A stretch of 32,329 nt of DNA from Spongiibacter pelagi (lineage in GTDB: Bacteria; Pseudomonadota; Gammaproteobacteria; Pseudomonadales; Spongiibacteraceae), in the NCBI RefSeq assembly GCF_014705705.1, contig NZ_JACXLD010000013.1, forward strand, positions 1-32,329, given 5' to 3'. Shown here piece after piece: positions 7,165 through 15,684 of the stretch. Below the pieces are notes generated by a model. The model was not told where the DNA came from. It did no database searches and saw only the letters and a list, made by a program, of their open reading frames with translations. The translations under genes and the position numbers were made by a program. Position 1 is the stretch's first letter. Each line of letters starts with the position of its first letter.

Positions 7165-8201
7165 TATTTCGTCCTTTCCTTCTGTTTTTCTGTTGGGCTG
7201 GCTTGAGGGGTAGAGTTGGTAGTCATCAGTGACCGTACACCCGCCATGGACTGAATAAAGGCTCCCGCATCAGTCATTGCAGAGCGCGCTTCCGGCAGAC
7301 CCAGTCGATGGAGCAGTGGCCAGACGTGCCACATCCCTTCCCATATTTTCAGCTGGCTTTCAGCGCCCGCCGCCAGTGCTCGCTGGTGAAAACGCAACGA
7401 GTCGTCGAACAGCACTTCCTCGCTGCCAACGTGGATCAGCAATGGTGCCAGACGGTGGAGAGCTCCCCAAAGCGGAGAAAGCAGGGGTTGATCCGGAGGC
7501 TGGCCTGCTCGGTAGGCGTCAGCCGCAGTGAGCAAAAGTTTTGGGTTGGCCAATACCAGCTCACGAGATTGTCGCTCGGTTATGGATTGTCCGCTGAGCG
7601 TGAGATCAGTCCAGGGAGAAAGGCAGTAGTAACCGGCAGGTTGGCGTAAGCCAAGTTGGATCAAACGCAATCCGGTCGCCAGTGCCAGCCCGCCGCCAGC
7701 AGAGTCACCGGCAATGACGATTTGCTCGGGGCGTATTCCCTGCTTTAGCAACCAGCGCCAACTTGCAATGCTGTCTTCCAATGCGGCGGGGAAAGGCGCT
7801 TCTGGCGCCAGCCGGTAATCCAGAACCAGACAACGCGCCTTCGCCGCCAAGACCAATCGACTGGCGAGATCCCGATGACTCACGATGGAGCCGCTGATAT
7901 ACCCGCCGCCATGCAGATAGAGAATCACAGGGTCGTTAGTAGCCACTCCGGTAGGCACCAGCCATTCAGCGTTGAGTGGCCCGGAGGGGCCGTCCAATTC
8001 GGCGGAGTGCCGCGCAATCCCTTTTGGCGTCCCGCTGAGTAAGCCCATAAAGTGCAATCGCTTGCGGGCCTTCGATATATCGATGGTGTTGCCGCCCAGC
8101 AAGAGTTTAAACACTGCCCGGGCAACAGGTTTAAGCAGGCGCCCCCACGTACTGGGTGTGCTGTAGTGGCAAATGTGCTCGCGATCGCCGGGAAGGCTCA
8201 C
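7164..8201 (-). CDS. HSL-family alpha/beta hydrolase (esterase)
   Basis: This 345-aa member of the hormone-sensitive-lipase esterase group carries the oxyanion motif HGGG (97-100), the nucleophile elbow GDSAGG (165-170, Ser167), the probable acid Asp266 in VLFDDS and His292 in MWHVWPL. Next to a Baeyer-Villiger enzyme its likely job is to hydrolyse the ester or lactone that enzyme makes, as proposed for LipR in the mycobacterial mymA cluster. The start is GTG at 8201, only 1 nt after the SDR stop, with a GGGGG tract upstream, and the stop overlaps the monooxygenase start. An N-terminal hydrophobic segment (PVARAVFKLLLGG) is lid or weak membrane contact rather than a clear signal peptide. Confidence 0.88.
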   Translation of the reverse strand: MSLPGDREHICHYSTPSTWGRLLKPVARAVFKLLLGGNTIDISKARKRLHFMGLLSGTPKGIARHSAELDGPSGPLNAEWLVPTGVATNDPVILYLHGGGYISGSIVSHRDLASRLVLAAKARCLVLDYRLAPEAPFPAALEDSIASWRWLLKQGIRPEQIVIAGDSAGGGLALATGLRLIQLGLRQPAGYYCLSPWTDLTLSGQSITERQSRELVLANPKLLLTAADAYRAGQPPDQPLLSPLWGALHRLAPLLIHVGSEEVLFDDSLRFHQRALAAGAESQLKIWEGMWHVWPLLHRLGLPEARSAMTDAGAFIQSMAGVRSLMTTNSTPQASPTEKQKERTK

Positions 8202-8202
8202 C

Positions 8203-9018
8203 CTATAACCCCCTTACCGCATGGAACACCTTGCCGTAGCTGGCTGGCAGTAAGCGCGCAATCACGTCCGCCAGTTTGGCCGAGTCTCCGACGATAATGC
8301 GGCGTTTCTTACGTTGTACCCCCTTGATAATCTCAATCGCGAGATCCCGGGGTTCAGTCTTAAGGTGGCGGACGGCGTTATCAATGCACTGCTTTTCGTA
8401 AGCTCCCGCTTTACTCCCCATTTTGCCCGCGGCACCGATATTGGTTTTGATGCCGCCAGGGTGAACACAGCTGGCGTACACGCCAGTGCCTTCAAGTTCT
8501 CGCGCCAGCGTTTCAGTAAAACCACGCACCGCAAATTTTGCAGTGGAATAGGCACTGCTGGCGGGCGTAGCAAACAAACCGAGTATGCTGGAGATATTGA
8601 TGATGTGGCCTTCGCCTTGTGCAAGCATCAGTGGCAAAAATGCCTTTGTGCCGTACACCACGCCAAACAGGTTGATACTAAGGACCCAGTCAAACTCGTC
8701 CAGTGTCATATTTTCCACACTGGCGTAGAGAGCTACGCCAGCGTTGTTAAACAGCCAATCTACCGTACCAAAATCTCGCTTAACGTCTTCAGCGTGAGAA
8801 AATACGGATGTGCGGCAGGAAACATCCAGTGGATAGCAGCGCACCTCGCAATTTGGGCTTTCCGTATTGATTAGGGCCTTTGTGTTAGCTAATCCCTGCT
8901 CATCGACATCAGAGAGCGCAAGCCGGGCGCTCCTGCTCGCCAATTCCAGCGCCAGCGCTTGGCCGATTCCTGAGCCGGCACCGGTAATCACTGTGACCCT
9001 GCCTTTAATTGTTTTCAT
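8203..9018 (-). CDS. Short-chain dehydrogenase/reductase (SadH-like)
   Basis: This 271-aa NAD(P)-dependent oxidoreductase has the classical SDR set: cofactor motif TGAGSGIG (12-19), NNAG (91-94), and the catalytic Ser144, Tyr157 and Lys161 (YSTAK). The long C-terminal tail (about residues 210-271, KRRIIVGDSAKLADVIARLLP) is of the type that binds membranes or lipids in SadH-like enzymes. Within the operon it would oxidise a secondary alcohol to the ketone used by the monooxygenase, or act on the hydrolysis product. It starts 13 bp after the ligase gene and ends 1 nt before the hydrolase start. Confidence 0.9.
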   Translation of the reverse strand: MKTIKGRVTVITGAGSGIGQALALELASRSARLALSDVDEQGLANTKALINTESPNCEVRCYPLDVSCRTSVFSHAEDVKRDFGTVDWLFNNAGVALYASVENMTLDEFDWVLSINLFGVVYGTKAFLPLMLAQGEGHIINISSILGLFATPASSAYSTAKFAVRGFTETLARELEGTGVYASCVHPGGIKTNIGAAGKMGSKAGAYEKQCIDNAVRHLKTEPRDLAIEIIKGVQRKKRRIIVGDSAKLADVIARLLPASYGKVFHAVRGL

Positions 9019-9031
9019 AATGATCTCTCTA

Positions 9032-10576
9032 TCAGGCTACTTGGGCAGACGGTGAGGAAAGGCGTTCACGCAGCACGTATTTCAGTACTTTTCCTGAAGG
9101 GTTTCGTGGCAGTTCATCAACAACGAACAGCCGCAGAGGTATCTTGTATCGGGCCAGTTTTCCGTCGCAGAACTTACGCAGGCTTTCCAGCGTGATCTCG
9201 GTACCGGTTTTAACTACCAGCACAGCGGTAACGGCCTCTCCCCATTTATCGTCCGGAAGCCCTAGAATCGCCACTTCTTGAACGGCTTCGTGCTGGTAAA
9301 GAACTGCTTCAACCTCAGCCGGATAAACGTTTTCGCCGCCGCTAATCACCATATCTTTCTTGCGATCGCTTATGTAGTGAAAGCCATTGTCGTCGCAATA
9401 GCCGATATCGCCACTGGAAAACCAGCCGTCTTCCGTCAGCACTTCGGTGGTTGCTTCAGGTTTGTTCCAGTAGCCGCTCATCACATTTGGGCCACGAATA
9501 CAGATTTCGCCCTGCTCACCGGTTGGTACTTCCCTGCCCTTTCCATCGGTAATTCTGACTTCCGTAAAGATGACCGGTTTGCCCGCCGCTTCAGGGTGAG
9601 TTTTGGTATCACAGGCAAGATTCATCAAAGCATAGGGAGAGGTTTCGGTAAGGCCGTATACTTGATAAAAGGGCAAGCCCCGTTGTTGATAACGCTTGAT
9701 CAGTGCAGGTGGAACAGGTGCTCCACCACTGAGCAAAGCGCGCACGGATGAGAGATTCGTGGTATCAAATTCCTCATGCTGACTCATAAATAGCAGCATT
9801 GCGGGTACGCATAACAGCGCACTGACTTTTTCCCGCTCGATCGTGCGTAGGGTTTCGCCCGGGTCAAACATACGATGGATATGTTGATGAGCACCCCGAA
9901 ATATCGCCGCCAACGCGGCACAATTCAAACCGGCAATGTGATACATCGGGCAACAGGTCAACACCACCTCGCCGTAGATATCCTCTATCAACCGCAGATT
10001 CAAGTCGTTCCAGAAAATATTGCCATGGGTAAGCATGACGCCCTTCGGCGTGCCTGTAGTGCCTGAGGTATACATGATAAAGGCAACGTCTTGGGCGCTA
10101 ACCGGGACTGTCTCCAGTAAGGGATGATTGTCCTCAATGGCTTGCTCATAATCCGGATGCGGTGATGCCGGTGCGTCGACCGCGAGTAAACCCTGGGTGC
10201 ATAGATCCGCGCTGATATTTTCCACGGTAGCTTGCATAAAGCCGTCGAAAATCAATGTATGCATACCGGCGTCATTTATAATGTAGGTAAGTTCCGGGCC
10301 GGATAGGCGATAGTTGACGGGCACAAAGATTGCCCCCAGATGCGCAGCAGCAAACAGTGTTTCGAGAAAGGCCGGATGATTTTGTCCGGCATAGCCCAGA
10401 CGATCCCCTTTGCGCACGCCATGCTGTTTTAAGTAACGCGCCAGCCGGCGGCAACGTGTGTCAAACTCGGAATAGGTCCAAGTCTTTCCTTCAAAACTGA
10501 TCGCCGATTTATGCGCGTTGCGAAGACAGACACTGTCGAGAATGGATGTGAGATCAATGGCGGCATGAGTGTACAT
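9032..10576 (-). CDS. AMP-forming acyl-CoA synthetase (FadD13-like)
   Basis: This 514-aa ANL-superfamily ligase activates a carboxylate with ATP and transfers it to CoA. It has the P-loop YTSGTTGTPKG (169-179), the YGLTET motif of A5 near residue 305, SGDIGY and ISDRKKDMVISGGENVYPAEVE in the hinge region, and the catalytic C-terminal Lys in NPSGKVLK. Size and layout match FadD13-type long-chain or medium-chain ligases. It is the first gene of the four-gene operon and is preceded by a 187-bp intergenic region. It would feed the acid released by the hydrolase into beta-oxidation. Confidence 0.92.
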   Translation of the reverse strand: MYTHAAIDLTSILDSVCLRNAHKSAISFEGKTWTYSEFDTRCRRLARYLKQHGVRKGDRLGYAGQNHPAFLETLFAAAHLGAIFVPVNYRLSGPELTYIINDAGMHTLIFDGFMQATVENISADLCTQGLLAVDAPASPHPDYEQAIEDNHPLLETVPVSAQDVAFIMYTSGTTGTPKGVMLTHGNIFWNDLNLRLIEDIYGEVVLTCCPMYHIAGLNCAALAAIFRGAHQHIHRMFDPGETLRTIEREKVSALLCVPAMLLFMSQHEEFDTTNLSSVRALLSGGAPVPPALIKRYQQRGLPFYQVYGLTETSPYALMNLACDTKTHPEAAGKPVIFTEVRITDGKGREVPTGEQGEICIRGPNVMSGYWNKPEATTEVLTEDGWFSSGDIGYCDDNGFHYISDRKKDMVISGGENVYPAEVEAVLYQHEAVQEVAILGLPDDKWGEAVTAVLVVKTGTEITLESLRKFCDGKLARYKIPLRLFVVDELPRNPSGKVLKYVLRERLSSPSAQVA

Positions 10577-10763
10577 AATTCTTCTCCCGCGAATTCGACG
10601 CTTGTTGTTAACAGGGTTCTGATACTAGAACAGTCAAACCAGTAACAATTGACGTAAGGTTCTACAAATTTGACACCACGCGAAACACTCAGAAATATTT
10701 CTTGCGAACCAAAAAAAGCCGGCAATGATCGAGACTGTCTGGATGGGCTCATCAGAACCGCCC
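10577..10763 (-). promoter_or_regulatory. Likely promoter region of the ligase-SDR-hydrolase-monooxygenase operon
   Basis: This is the only sizeable gap upstream of the four-gene operon. It has two GGTTCT copies about 43 bp apart (10613 and 10656), the first forming an inverted repeat GTTCT-gatact-AGAAC. On the minus strand TTGACT is a possible -35, but no good -10 follows. The AAAACCATTC motif found at other AraC-linked promoters here is absent. Confidence 0.35.
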
Positions 10764-11069
10764 TCAGCTCACCGGAAAGCCAGCGGCAACCAGTTGGTCA
10801 CCGTAGTGGTAAAAAGTCAGTACAAGCACGCAGGCCAGCACAATCACTGTTTCACAGGCCCAGCGCAATGCAGCCGGCGCATGGCCGGCTTCCATAAAGT
10901 GCACTACGACCAAACGCACTTTGAAAAAAGCGATCAGCAGGATCATTGACGAGTTACCAACAACCTCGTCAAAGCTCGGCAATGTACTCATGATCCAGGC
11001 TACAGCTGTGGCCGACATCAGAATCAACCAGACAAAGCTTTCACGGGTTAGCAGAAGTTCACGCATCAT
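10764..11069 (-). CDS. Prokaryotic cytochrome c oxidase subunit IV-like (NorF-like) membrane protein
   Basis: This 101-aa, three-helix membrane protein is of the COX4_pro type: segments around residues 13-28, 40-62 (ILLIAFFKVRLVVVHFMEAGHAP) and 70-88. The pattern FFKVRLVVVHFMEAGHAPAALR is typical of the short subunit IV/NorF partners of heme-copper oxidase assemblies. Its ATG overlaps the subunit III stop (ATGA), so the two are co-translated. No catalytic subunit I or II is nearby, so it must serve a complex encoded elsewhere or have an accessory role. Confidence 0.8.
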   Translation of the reverse strand: MMRELLLTRESFVWLILMSATAVAWIMSTLPSFDEVVGNSSMILLIAFFKVRLVVVHFMEAGHAPAALRWACETVIVLACVLVLTFYHYGDQLVAAGFPVS

Positions 11070-11692
11070 CTCACCAGATAAATCAGGGGGAACAGAACGA
11101 TCCAGAGCAAATCGACCAAGTGCCAGTAGGTCGCTCCGCTCTCAAGCGACGTAATTTTCTGAGCACCACTTGTAGAGCGTTTGACAACGGAAATCATCCA
11201 GGCGAGTACGCCGAGGCCAATCAATACGTGAACAAAGTGAATCCCGGTGAGTACAAAATAGAACATGTAGAAACTGTTCTTCAGTGGCGTAATGCCTTGC
11301 TCAAACTTCTCGCTGTACTCAATAACTTTAACGACGCCAAAACTGAAACCGCACAACCAGGCCAGCTTGAACATGCGTAAGGCCAGTCCGGCCATCTCAC
11401 GTCGCAGTAACTGCAGACCACTTACCACGAACCAGGAACTGGCCAGCAGTAACAGGGTATTCAACGCAGCGAAGTGCATGTTGAGTTGGATCTGGGAATT
11501 GTTATAGAGCACGATGTCTTGGCTTCGGTATGCCAGAAAACTGAGAAATAACAGGAGAAACACCATGGCGTCGCCAAGCACCAGAACCCAAACGCCCGCC
11601 TCACCGGGGATGCGTTTTCCCTTGAAAAATTTGTCTGAGGACATCGGATTGACGGTGTCAGACTTGTCTCTGATGGATTTTGTCAGTTCCAT
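11066..11692 (-). CDS. Heme-copper oxidase subunit III family protein (NorE-like)
   Basis: This 208-aa protein has five predicted membrane helices (about residues 33-53, 72-94, 106-124, 138-163 and 187-206). Features include KRIPGEAGVWVLVLGDAMVF, a helix with EYSEKF, and HFVHVLIGLGVLAW, as in the short five-helix COX3 branch that includes NorE of nitric oxide reductase clusters. Subunit III proteins stabilise the oxidase core and carry no metal. The start ATG at 11692 has AGGTGA upstream; Met17 is an alternative. A shared AraC-linked motif lies about 100 bp upstream (11792-11815). Confidence 0.82.
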   Translation of the reverse strand: MELTKSIRDKSDTVNPMSSDKFFKGKRIPGEAGVWVLVLGDAMVFLLLFLSFLAYRSQDIVLYNNSQIQLNMHFAALNTLLLLASSWFVVSGLQLLRREMAGLALRMFKLAWLCGFSFGVVKVIEYSEKFEQGITPLKNSFYMFYFVLTGIHFVHVLIGLGVLAWMISVVKRSTSGAQKITSLESGATYWHLVDLLWIVLFPLIYLVR

Positions 11693-11791
11693 GAATCACC
11701 TGCTTTCCCGTAGCTTTTAGCCTGTCGCGAAATCTGAACTGCAACAGGACAACGGAATTCAGATTATCAATTTAGGAGCATCGGGAGTTTT

Positions 11792-11815
11792 CATTTCCTG
11801 CGCAAAACCATTCGC
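11792..11815 (+). promoter_or_regulatory. AraC-linked motif, copy 1 (upstream of subunit III)
   Basis: CATTTC (11792-11797), 6 bp, then AAAACCATTCGC (11804-11815). The same arrangement with identical spacing recurs at 19985-20008, and a partial copy at 12930-12950. It lies about 100 bp upstream of the subunit III start in the orientation kept at the other sites. Its right part, CCATTCGC, also pairs with GCGAATGG at 11824-11831 around the AraC stop codon. Confidence 0.5.
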
Positions 11816-11820
11816 CATTG

Positions 11821-12840
11821 TTAGCGAATGGCAACACGTCGAACAGCACTGGCCGGTTGGCCATGCCAACGGCGGAAAGAACGGCTGAAAGCGCTGAGTT
11901 CCGAGTAACCCAGAATTTCAGATATCTCTGCGAGACTGAGATCAGAGCTTCGCAGATATTTCAAAGCCAAGTCATAGCGCACCTGATCCTTGATCTGTTT
12001 GAAACTGGTACCCTGCTGAGTCAGGCGGTTTTGTAGGGTGCGGATACTAAGGCCGGTAGCGTCAGATATTTCATCGATTGTGCAGGGACTATATGGCAGT
12101 AAAAACCTGACTATATTTTCAATCCGCTCATTCAAGCCTGCTCTGGCAATAGACGCATCGCACCGCAGTGTCGATTGCATAATCGAATAGGCGCGGCTGT
12201 TCGCGCTACTCATTTGAGTGCCAAGGGTTTCGTGGGAGAAATAAATCGCATTCCGGTCCTGGTTGAATGAAAGCTCATTACCAAACAATGCACGGTGCAG
12301 CCGGATGTCTTGCGGCGGAACATGTCGGAATTGCACAGCACGCGGCGTAAAACTGGGCAGAACCCTGCGTAGCTCATAGACACAGAGCGCGAAGCCGTAC
12401 TCTGCAGCCTGAGTGGCGTCTTCATCAAGATGAGATACGGTATCCCAGCACAAGGCGGCACCGTCGGCATCAGGCTGCAGCGATAAAGCCGCTCCTCGGG
12501 TGTACATATCATAGTTGGAGGTCAGATCTTCCAGCATTTGGTGCACAGTGCGGGCGCTGCGCAGCAGAATCCAGAGTGGGCCAAACACATCAAGACCATT
12601 CCGGGCAGCGAGAATCATACCGATGTTTCGACAATCGAGATTGGCAGCGGCGGTATTAAGCAAACGCAAAACACTCGCCACATCAACCGGGATATCCCTG
12701 TCGGACAAACACGCACTAGGCAAGCCGGCCCATTCAGCGAGGACTTCGGGTGCGCCGCCAAGTTCACGGATCAGTTCGTTGGCTCCGGACAACACGCTTC
12801 CGGAGATGTGTTTGGTGGATCGTTGTGTTATTGAAATCAT
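11821..12840 (-). CDS. AraC-family transcriptional regulator (VirS/OruR-type)
   Basis: The N-terminal domain (about 10-190) is the arabinose-binding-like sensor module with GMILAARNGLDVFGPLW. The last 100 residues form two helix-turn-helix motifs, including IDEISDATGLSIRTLQNRL and LSLAEISEILGYSELSAFSRSFRRWHGQPAS. I start it at ATG 12840 because GGGGAAGGA sits directly upstream; an in-frame ATG at 12885 would add 15 weak residues. It lies between the oxidase-accessory pair and the divergent TonB receptor, so it probably controls one or both. The type resembles VirS, the activator of the mycobacterial mymA operon, whose enzyme classes are encoded just downstream here. Confidence 0.88.
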   Translation of the reverse strand: MISITQRSTKHISGSVLSGANELIRELGGAPEVLAEWAGLPSACLSDRDIPVDVASVLRLLNTAAANLDCRNIGMILAARNGLDVFGPLWILLRSARTVHQMLEDLTSNYDMYTRGAALSLQPDADGAALCWDTVSHLDEDATQAAEYGFALCVYELRRVLPSFTPRAVQFRHVPPQDIRLHRALFGNELSFNQDRNAIYFSHETLGTQMSSANSRAYSIMQSTLRCDASIARAGLNERIENIVRFLLPYSPCTIDEISDATGLSIRTLQNRLTQQGTSFKQIKDQVRYDLALKYLRSSDLSLAEISEILGYSELSAFSRSFRRWHGQPASAVRRVAIR

Positions 12841-13178
12841 CAGTCCTTCCCCGCACTGATCGACGTTAGCGTGCCAACTCTTCATATTCGAGCCTTAAAA
12901 TTAGCATGCCGAAAGTCACACTGAACGTCTCTTTCCAGGCAAAACCATTCCGTTCGCGCGAGTCAGGATTCCTTATGCTCCCTAAGCGCCTGAAGTCAAG
13001 GTTTGGGGACTTCAAGTCAACTACTATCAGGCTCAGCCCCTTAAGGTCACCAGCGAAACAAGGAGCACACGCTGCCAAGCGATCGCTCACAGAGCGCTAC
13101 CCCAAAAGCAGCATTCAAACATACAATGCCAGCAGAACCTGACCGCTGGCAGCGAGTTAAAAACCGCGGAGGATGGTC
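12841..13178. promoter_or_regulatory. Divergent promoter region, AraC regulator / TonB receptor
   Basis: This 338-bp gap has no convincing gene. It holds copy 2 of the AraC-linked motif (12930-12950) and an inverted repeat, GAAGTC (12992 region) with GACTTC 10 bp further on, followed by a second TCAAGTCAA. A GCGGAGG ribosome-binding site ends it on the TonB side. No clear -35/-10 pair stands out. Confidence 0.4.
12930..12950 (+). promoter_or_regulatory. AraC-linked motif, copy 2
   Basis: TCTTTC (12930-12935) followed 5 bp later by AAAACCATTC (12941-12950). The right ten bases are identical to copies 1 and 3; the left half is less exact. It sits about 90 bp upstream of the AraC start and 230 bp upstream of the TonB receptor start. 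Confidence 0.45.
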
Positions 13179-15536
13179 GTGAAAAAAACGACAATAATAC
13201 ATACGGCATTAATAGCCACGAGTCTTTCCACAATAACCGGTGTACAGGCCAACGAAAGCGCTGCAGCACGCCCCGCCAGTCGGCTGCTGGAGGAGGTGAT
13301 GGTTACGGCTCAGAAGCGGGCAGAGGACCCTGCTGATGTGCCCATTTCCATCCAGGCTTTTGGTGAAGAAAAGCTGGATGCCATGGGGATTACCACCCAG
13401 GCCGATCTGCAACAGTTGGTGCCGAGCTTGAATATCAGTACCCTACTGGCATTCACCACAGTCTATCTGCGTGGAATCGGTACCGATGCCTTTCTAACGG
13501 CCGACCCCAGCGTTGCTAACTATATAGACGGCATCTATTTTCCCTTCGCCTTAGGCCTGTCGCAGGATTTTGGGGTTCTGGAACGGGTGGAAGTGTTGAA
13601 GGGCCCGCAGGGCACTCTGTTTGGTCGTAATACCACGGGCGGCGCCATGCACATTATTACCCGCGACCCAACGCTGGGGGAATTTCAGGCCCAGCTGAAT
13701 ATAACCCGCGCCACCTACCCTGAGCTTCACACCAAGGCCTATGTAAATATCCCGGTGGGTGAAGATTTTGCGGTTTCGGTATCGCCGATCTATTCTCAAA
13801 CCGAGCACTATATTCAGAATGTGCATCCCGACCCTCAAGTAGAACAGAAAGACGACGTCAACAAGGGTGTACGGGTAAAAATGCGCTGGGCCCCAACAGA
13901 TTGGGCCGATATCACGCTGTCGGCACTGGATATCGAGTCCGATGCACCCGGCACCACAATTTTCCCTGCGCGTACCGCAACAGATTTGGCGGTAACACTG
14001 GGCGCAGAACGCAAGCAGTATCAAGAAGGCAGCGACGAAGCGAGTCTTGATGGCTGCTGTGAACAACTTGCGGAAAATCGCGTTTACTACGGTTCGGCAA
14101 AGTTCTTCACGCCCTGGTTTGATATCAAATTGTTGGCGAGTGATCAAAAAGTACAAACCAGCACCACAGCCGATTTTGATGGCACTAAAGAAACGATTAT
14201 GGTGTTGTTCAACAAAGGTTTCGACGCAGATATTCAGACCGCGGAGTTGCAGTTCATATCCAATCAGGAGTCCTGGGGCAGCGAGTGGATGAAGTGGATA
14301 TTTGGGCTGTATCATTTTGAAGGTTTGACCGGCACGATTGAGCCAGGATCACGCGCAGAGGCACTGTTCTTTAGCTCAACCCTGGACGCCATCTACGATC
14401 CATTACAACCGATTCTGAGCTTGGTGGACAAACTGGATACCTTTGATCTGGTAGCTAACCTAGGCGATGGTCTGCCAATCGAGCGGCTATTTGCCACCAC
14501 GTTGGTGGAAACTAAATCCGACGCAGCCTTCCTGCAAACGACGTTTACCTTTAACCACTGGCTCGATCTTACCCTTGGTCTGCGGTATCAAGACGAAAGC
14601 CGGGAGATGAAAGATTCCCGCTTCGGAATTCTGGTTGCCGGTGAAGAGTTGACGCTGGAAGATCGCAACACGGCCCAAAAGCAGGATGGAACCGTTGTTG
14701 GCCCATATCATTCTGAACAGACGTTGAGCCCGAAAGTATCGCTGGAACTTCACCCCTTTGATGATGAAACTCTGATCTATCTCAGTTATCAGGAAGCGAC
14801 TAAAAGTGCCACCTATAACCCCTTGGCTGTCAACGGTCCGGCGACCTTTGCCGAGCCTGAATCAGTTTCCGCTTGGGAATTTGGCGCAAAGAGCAGCTTC
14901 TTCCACGGTACACTTATGATTAACGGCGCCATTTTTGACTACGACATGGAAAATCTTCAGGTTCAGTTCGTCTCGCTGTCGACTGGCGGTGCAGTGTCCT
15001 TCGAAAATGCAGAATCTGCCCATATTCGTGGGCTGGATTTTGACTTTACCTGGCTGATTGCACCGCACTTGGTCGAGGGGCTGGTACTGGCTGGCGGCAT
15101 GGGTTGGCTCGAAACCGCCGAGTATACGTCGTACCCCAATGCCAAGGGCTACATCGACAACTCCGGTCAAACTGCTAGTAATCAGGACTTTACCGGCAAC
15201 CGCATCGTAAAAACCCCTGAAATTTCAGGAAACCTGGCTCTCGCCAAGTCCTGGTGGCTGGGCAATCATCAATTCGAAGTGGTCGGCACACTGTACTTCA
15301 CCGATGAGTTTTTCAACGAACCTTCCAACCGTGAGCAGACCAAACAACCTGCGTACAAAGTATGGGGCGCTCGCGTCGGCTACTTCTACGAGCCGTGGAA
15401 CCTGCGCGTGAGCGCATTCGGAGCCAACCTTACCGACGAGTTCTATACCCGAGGCATCCAGCCTTCAGACTTTGGTGACCAGAGTACCATTGCCGCACCT
15501 CGGACCTACGGGATGCGGATGTCCTGGGAATACTGA
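13179..15536 (+). CDS. TonB-dependent outer-membrane receptor
   Basis: About 785 aa. I choose GTG at 13179, because GGAGG lies 6 nt before it while the ATG at 13173 abuts GGAGG. This gives a clean signal peptide (MKKTTIIHTALIATSLSTIT.., cleavage after VQA). A TonB box-like EEVMVTAQKR follows, then a plug domain (DVPISIQAF...VEVLKGPQGTLFGRNTTGGAMHIITR) and a beta-barrel ending in Trp-Glu-Tyr, close to the usual aromatic last residue. It imports a large or scarce ligand using TonB energy. The closest functional group is the receptors of hydrocarbon- and steroid-using marine gammaproteobacteria. With oxygenases around it, a hydrophobic carbon source is more likely than iron, but this is inference. 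A strong terminator follows. Confidence 0.9.
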   Translation: MKKTTIIHTALIATSLSTITGVQANESAAARPASRLLEEVMVTAQKRAEDPADVPISIQAFGEEKLDAMGITTQADLQQLVPSLNISTLLAFTTVYLRGIGTDAFLTADPSVANYIDGIYFPFALGLSQDFGVLERVEVLKGPQGTLFGRNTTGGAMHIITRDPTLGEFQAQLNITRATYPELHTKAYVNIPVGEDFAVSVSPIYSQTEHYIQNVHPDPQVEQKDDVNKGVRVKMRWAPTDWADITLSALDIESDAPGTTIFPARTATDLAVTLGAERKQYQEGSDEASLDGCCEQLAENRVYYGSAKFFTPWFDIKLLASDQKVQTSTTADFDGTKETIMVLFNKGFDADIQTAELQFISNQESWGSEWMKWIFGLYHFEGLTGTIEPGSRAEALFFSSTLDAIYDPLQPILSLVDKLDTFDLVANLGDGLPIERLFATTLVETKSDAAFLQTTFTFNHWLDLTLGLRYQDESREMKDSRFGILVAGEELTLEDRNTAQKQDGTVVGPYHSEQTLSPKVSLELHPFDDETLIYLSYQEATKSATYNPLAVNGPATFAEPESVSAWEFGAKSSFFHGTLMINGAIFDYDMENLQVQFVSLSTGGAVSFENAESAHIRGLDFDFTWLIAPHLVEGLVLAGGMGWLETAEYTSYPNAKGYIDNSGQTASNQDFTGNRIVKTPEISGNLALAKSWWLGNHQFEVVGTLYFTDEFFNEPSNREQTKQPAYKVWGARVGYFYEPWNLRVSAFGANLTDEFYTRGIQPSDFGDQSTIAAPRTYGMRMSWEY

Positions 15537-15568
15537 TGCGCTCCTACCTCCCGCCAGGTTTCAGGCTT

Positions 15569-15596
15569 GCCCGGTCACAACGACCGGGCTTTTTTT
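15569..15596 (+). terminator. Rho-independent terminator of the TonB receptor gene
   Basis: Perfect 8-bp stem GCCCGGTC / GACCGGGC with a 5-base loop and a run of seven T, 32 bp after the stop codon. Confidence 0.9.
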
Positions 15597-15633
15597 GCCT
15601 GAAGGTTGCCACAGAGCGAGAATCATCAGGCGC

Positions 15634-15657
15634 AAAAAAGCCGGCTTTTGCCGGCTT
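15634..15657 (-). terminator. Rho-independent terminator of the MpaB-family gene
   Basis: Stem AAGCCGGC / GCCGGCTT with a TTTT loop. On the minus strand it is followed by a T-run (the complement of AAAA at 15634-15637), 28 bp beyond the stop of the oxygenase gene. It completes a convergent terminator pair. Confidence 0.8.
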
Positions 15658-15684
15658 GAAAAGTACAACTGATGCGTTATCACG

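Noticed and set aside
8314-8874. 186-codon plus-strand frame inside the SDR gene
   Set aside because: Antisense shadow of a gene whose every SDR motif is intact.
12866-13090. 74-codon minus-strand frame upstream of the AraC regulator
   Set aside because: Overlaps the regulator start and the promoter region, including the AAAACCATTC motif, with no ribosome-binding site or family match.
13551-14315. 254-codon open frame antisense to the TonB receptor gene
   Set aside because: It lies wholly inside a well-supported gene, has no family resemblance, and its length is explained by codon bias of the sense strand.
15540-15684. Small RNA between the two converging genes
   Set aside because: The two hairpins are fully explained as the terminators of the TonB receptor and MpaB-family genes.
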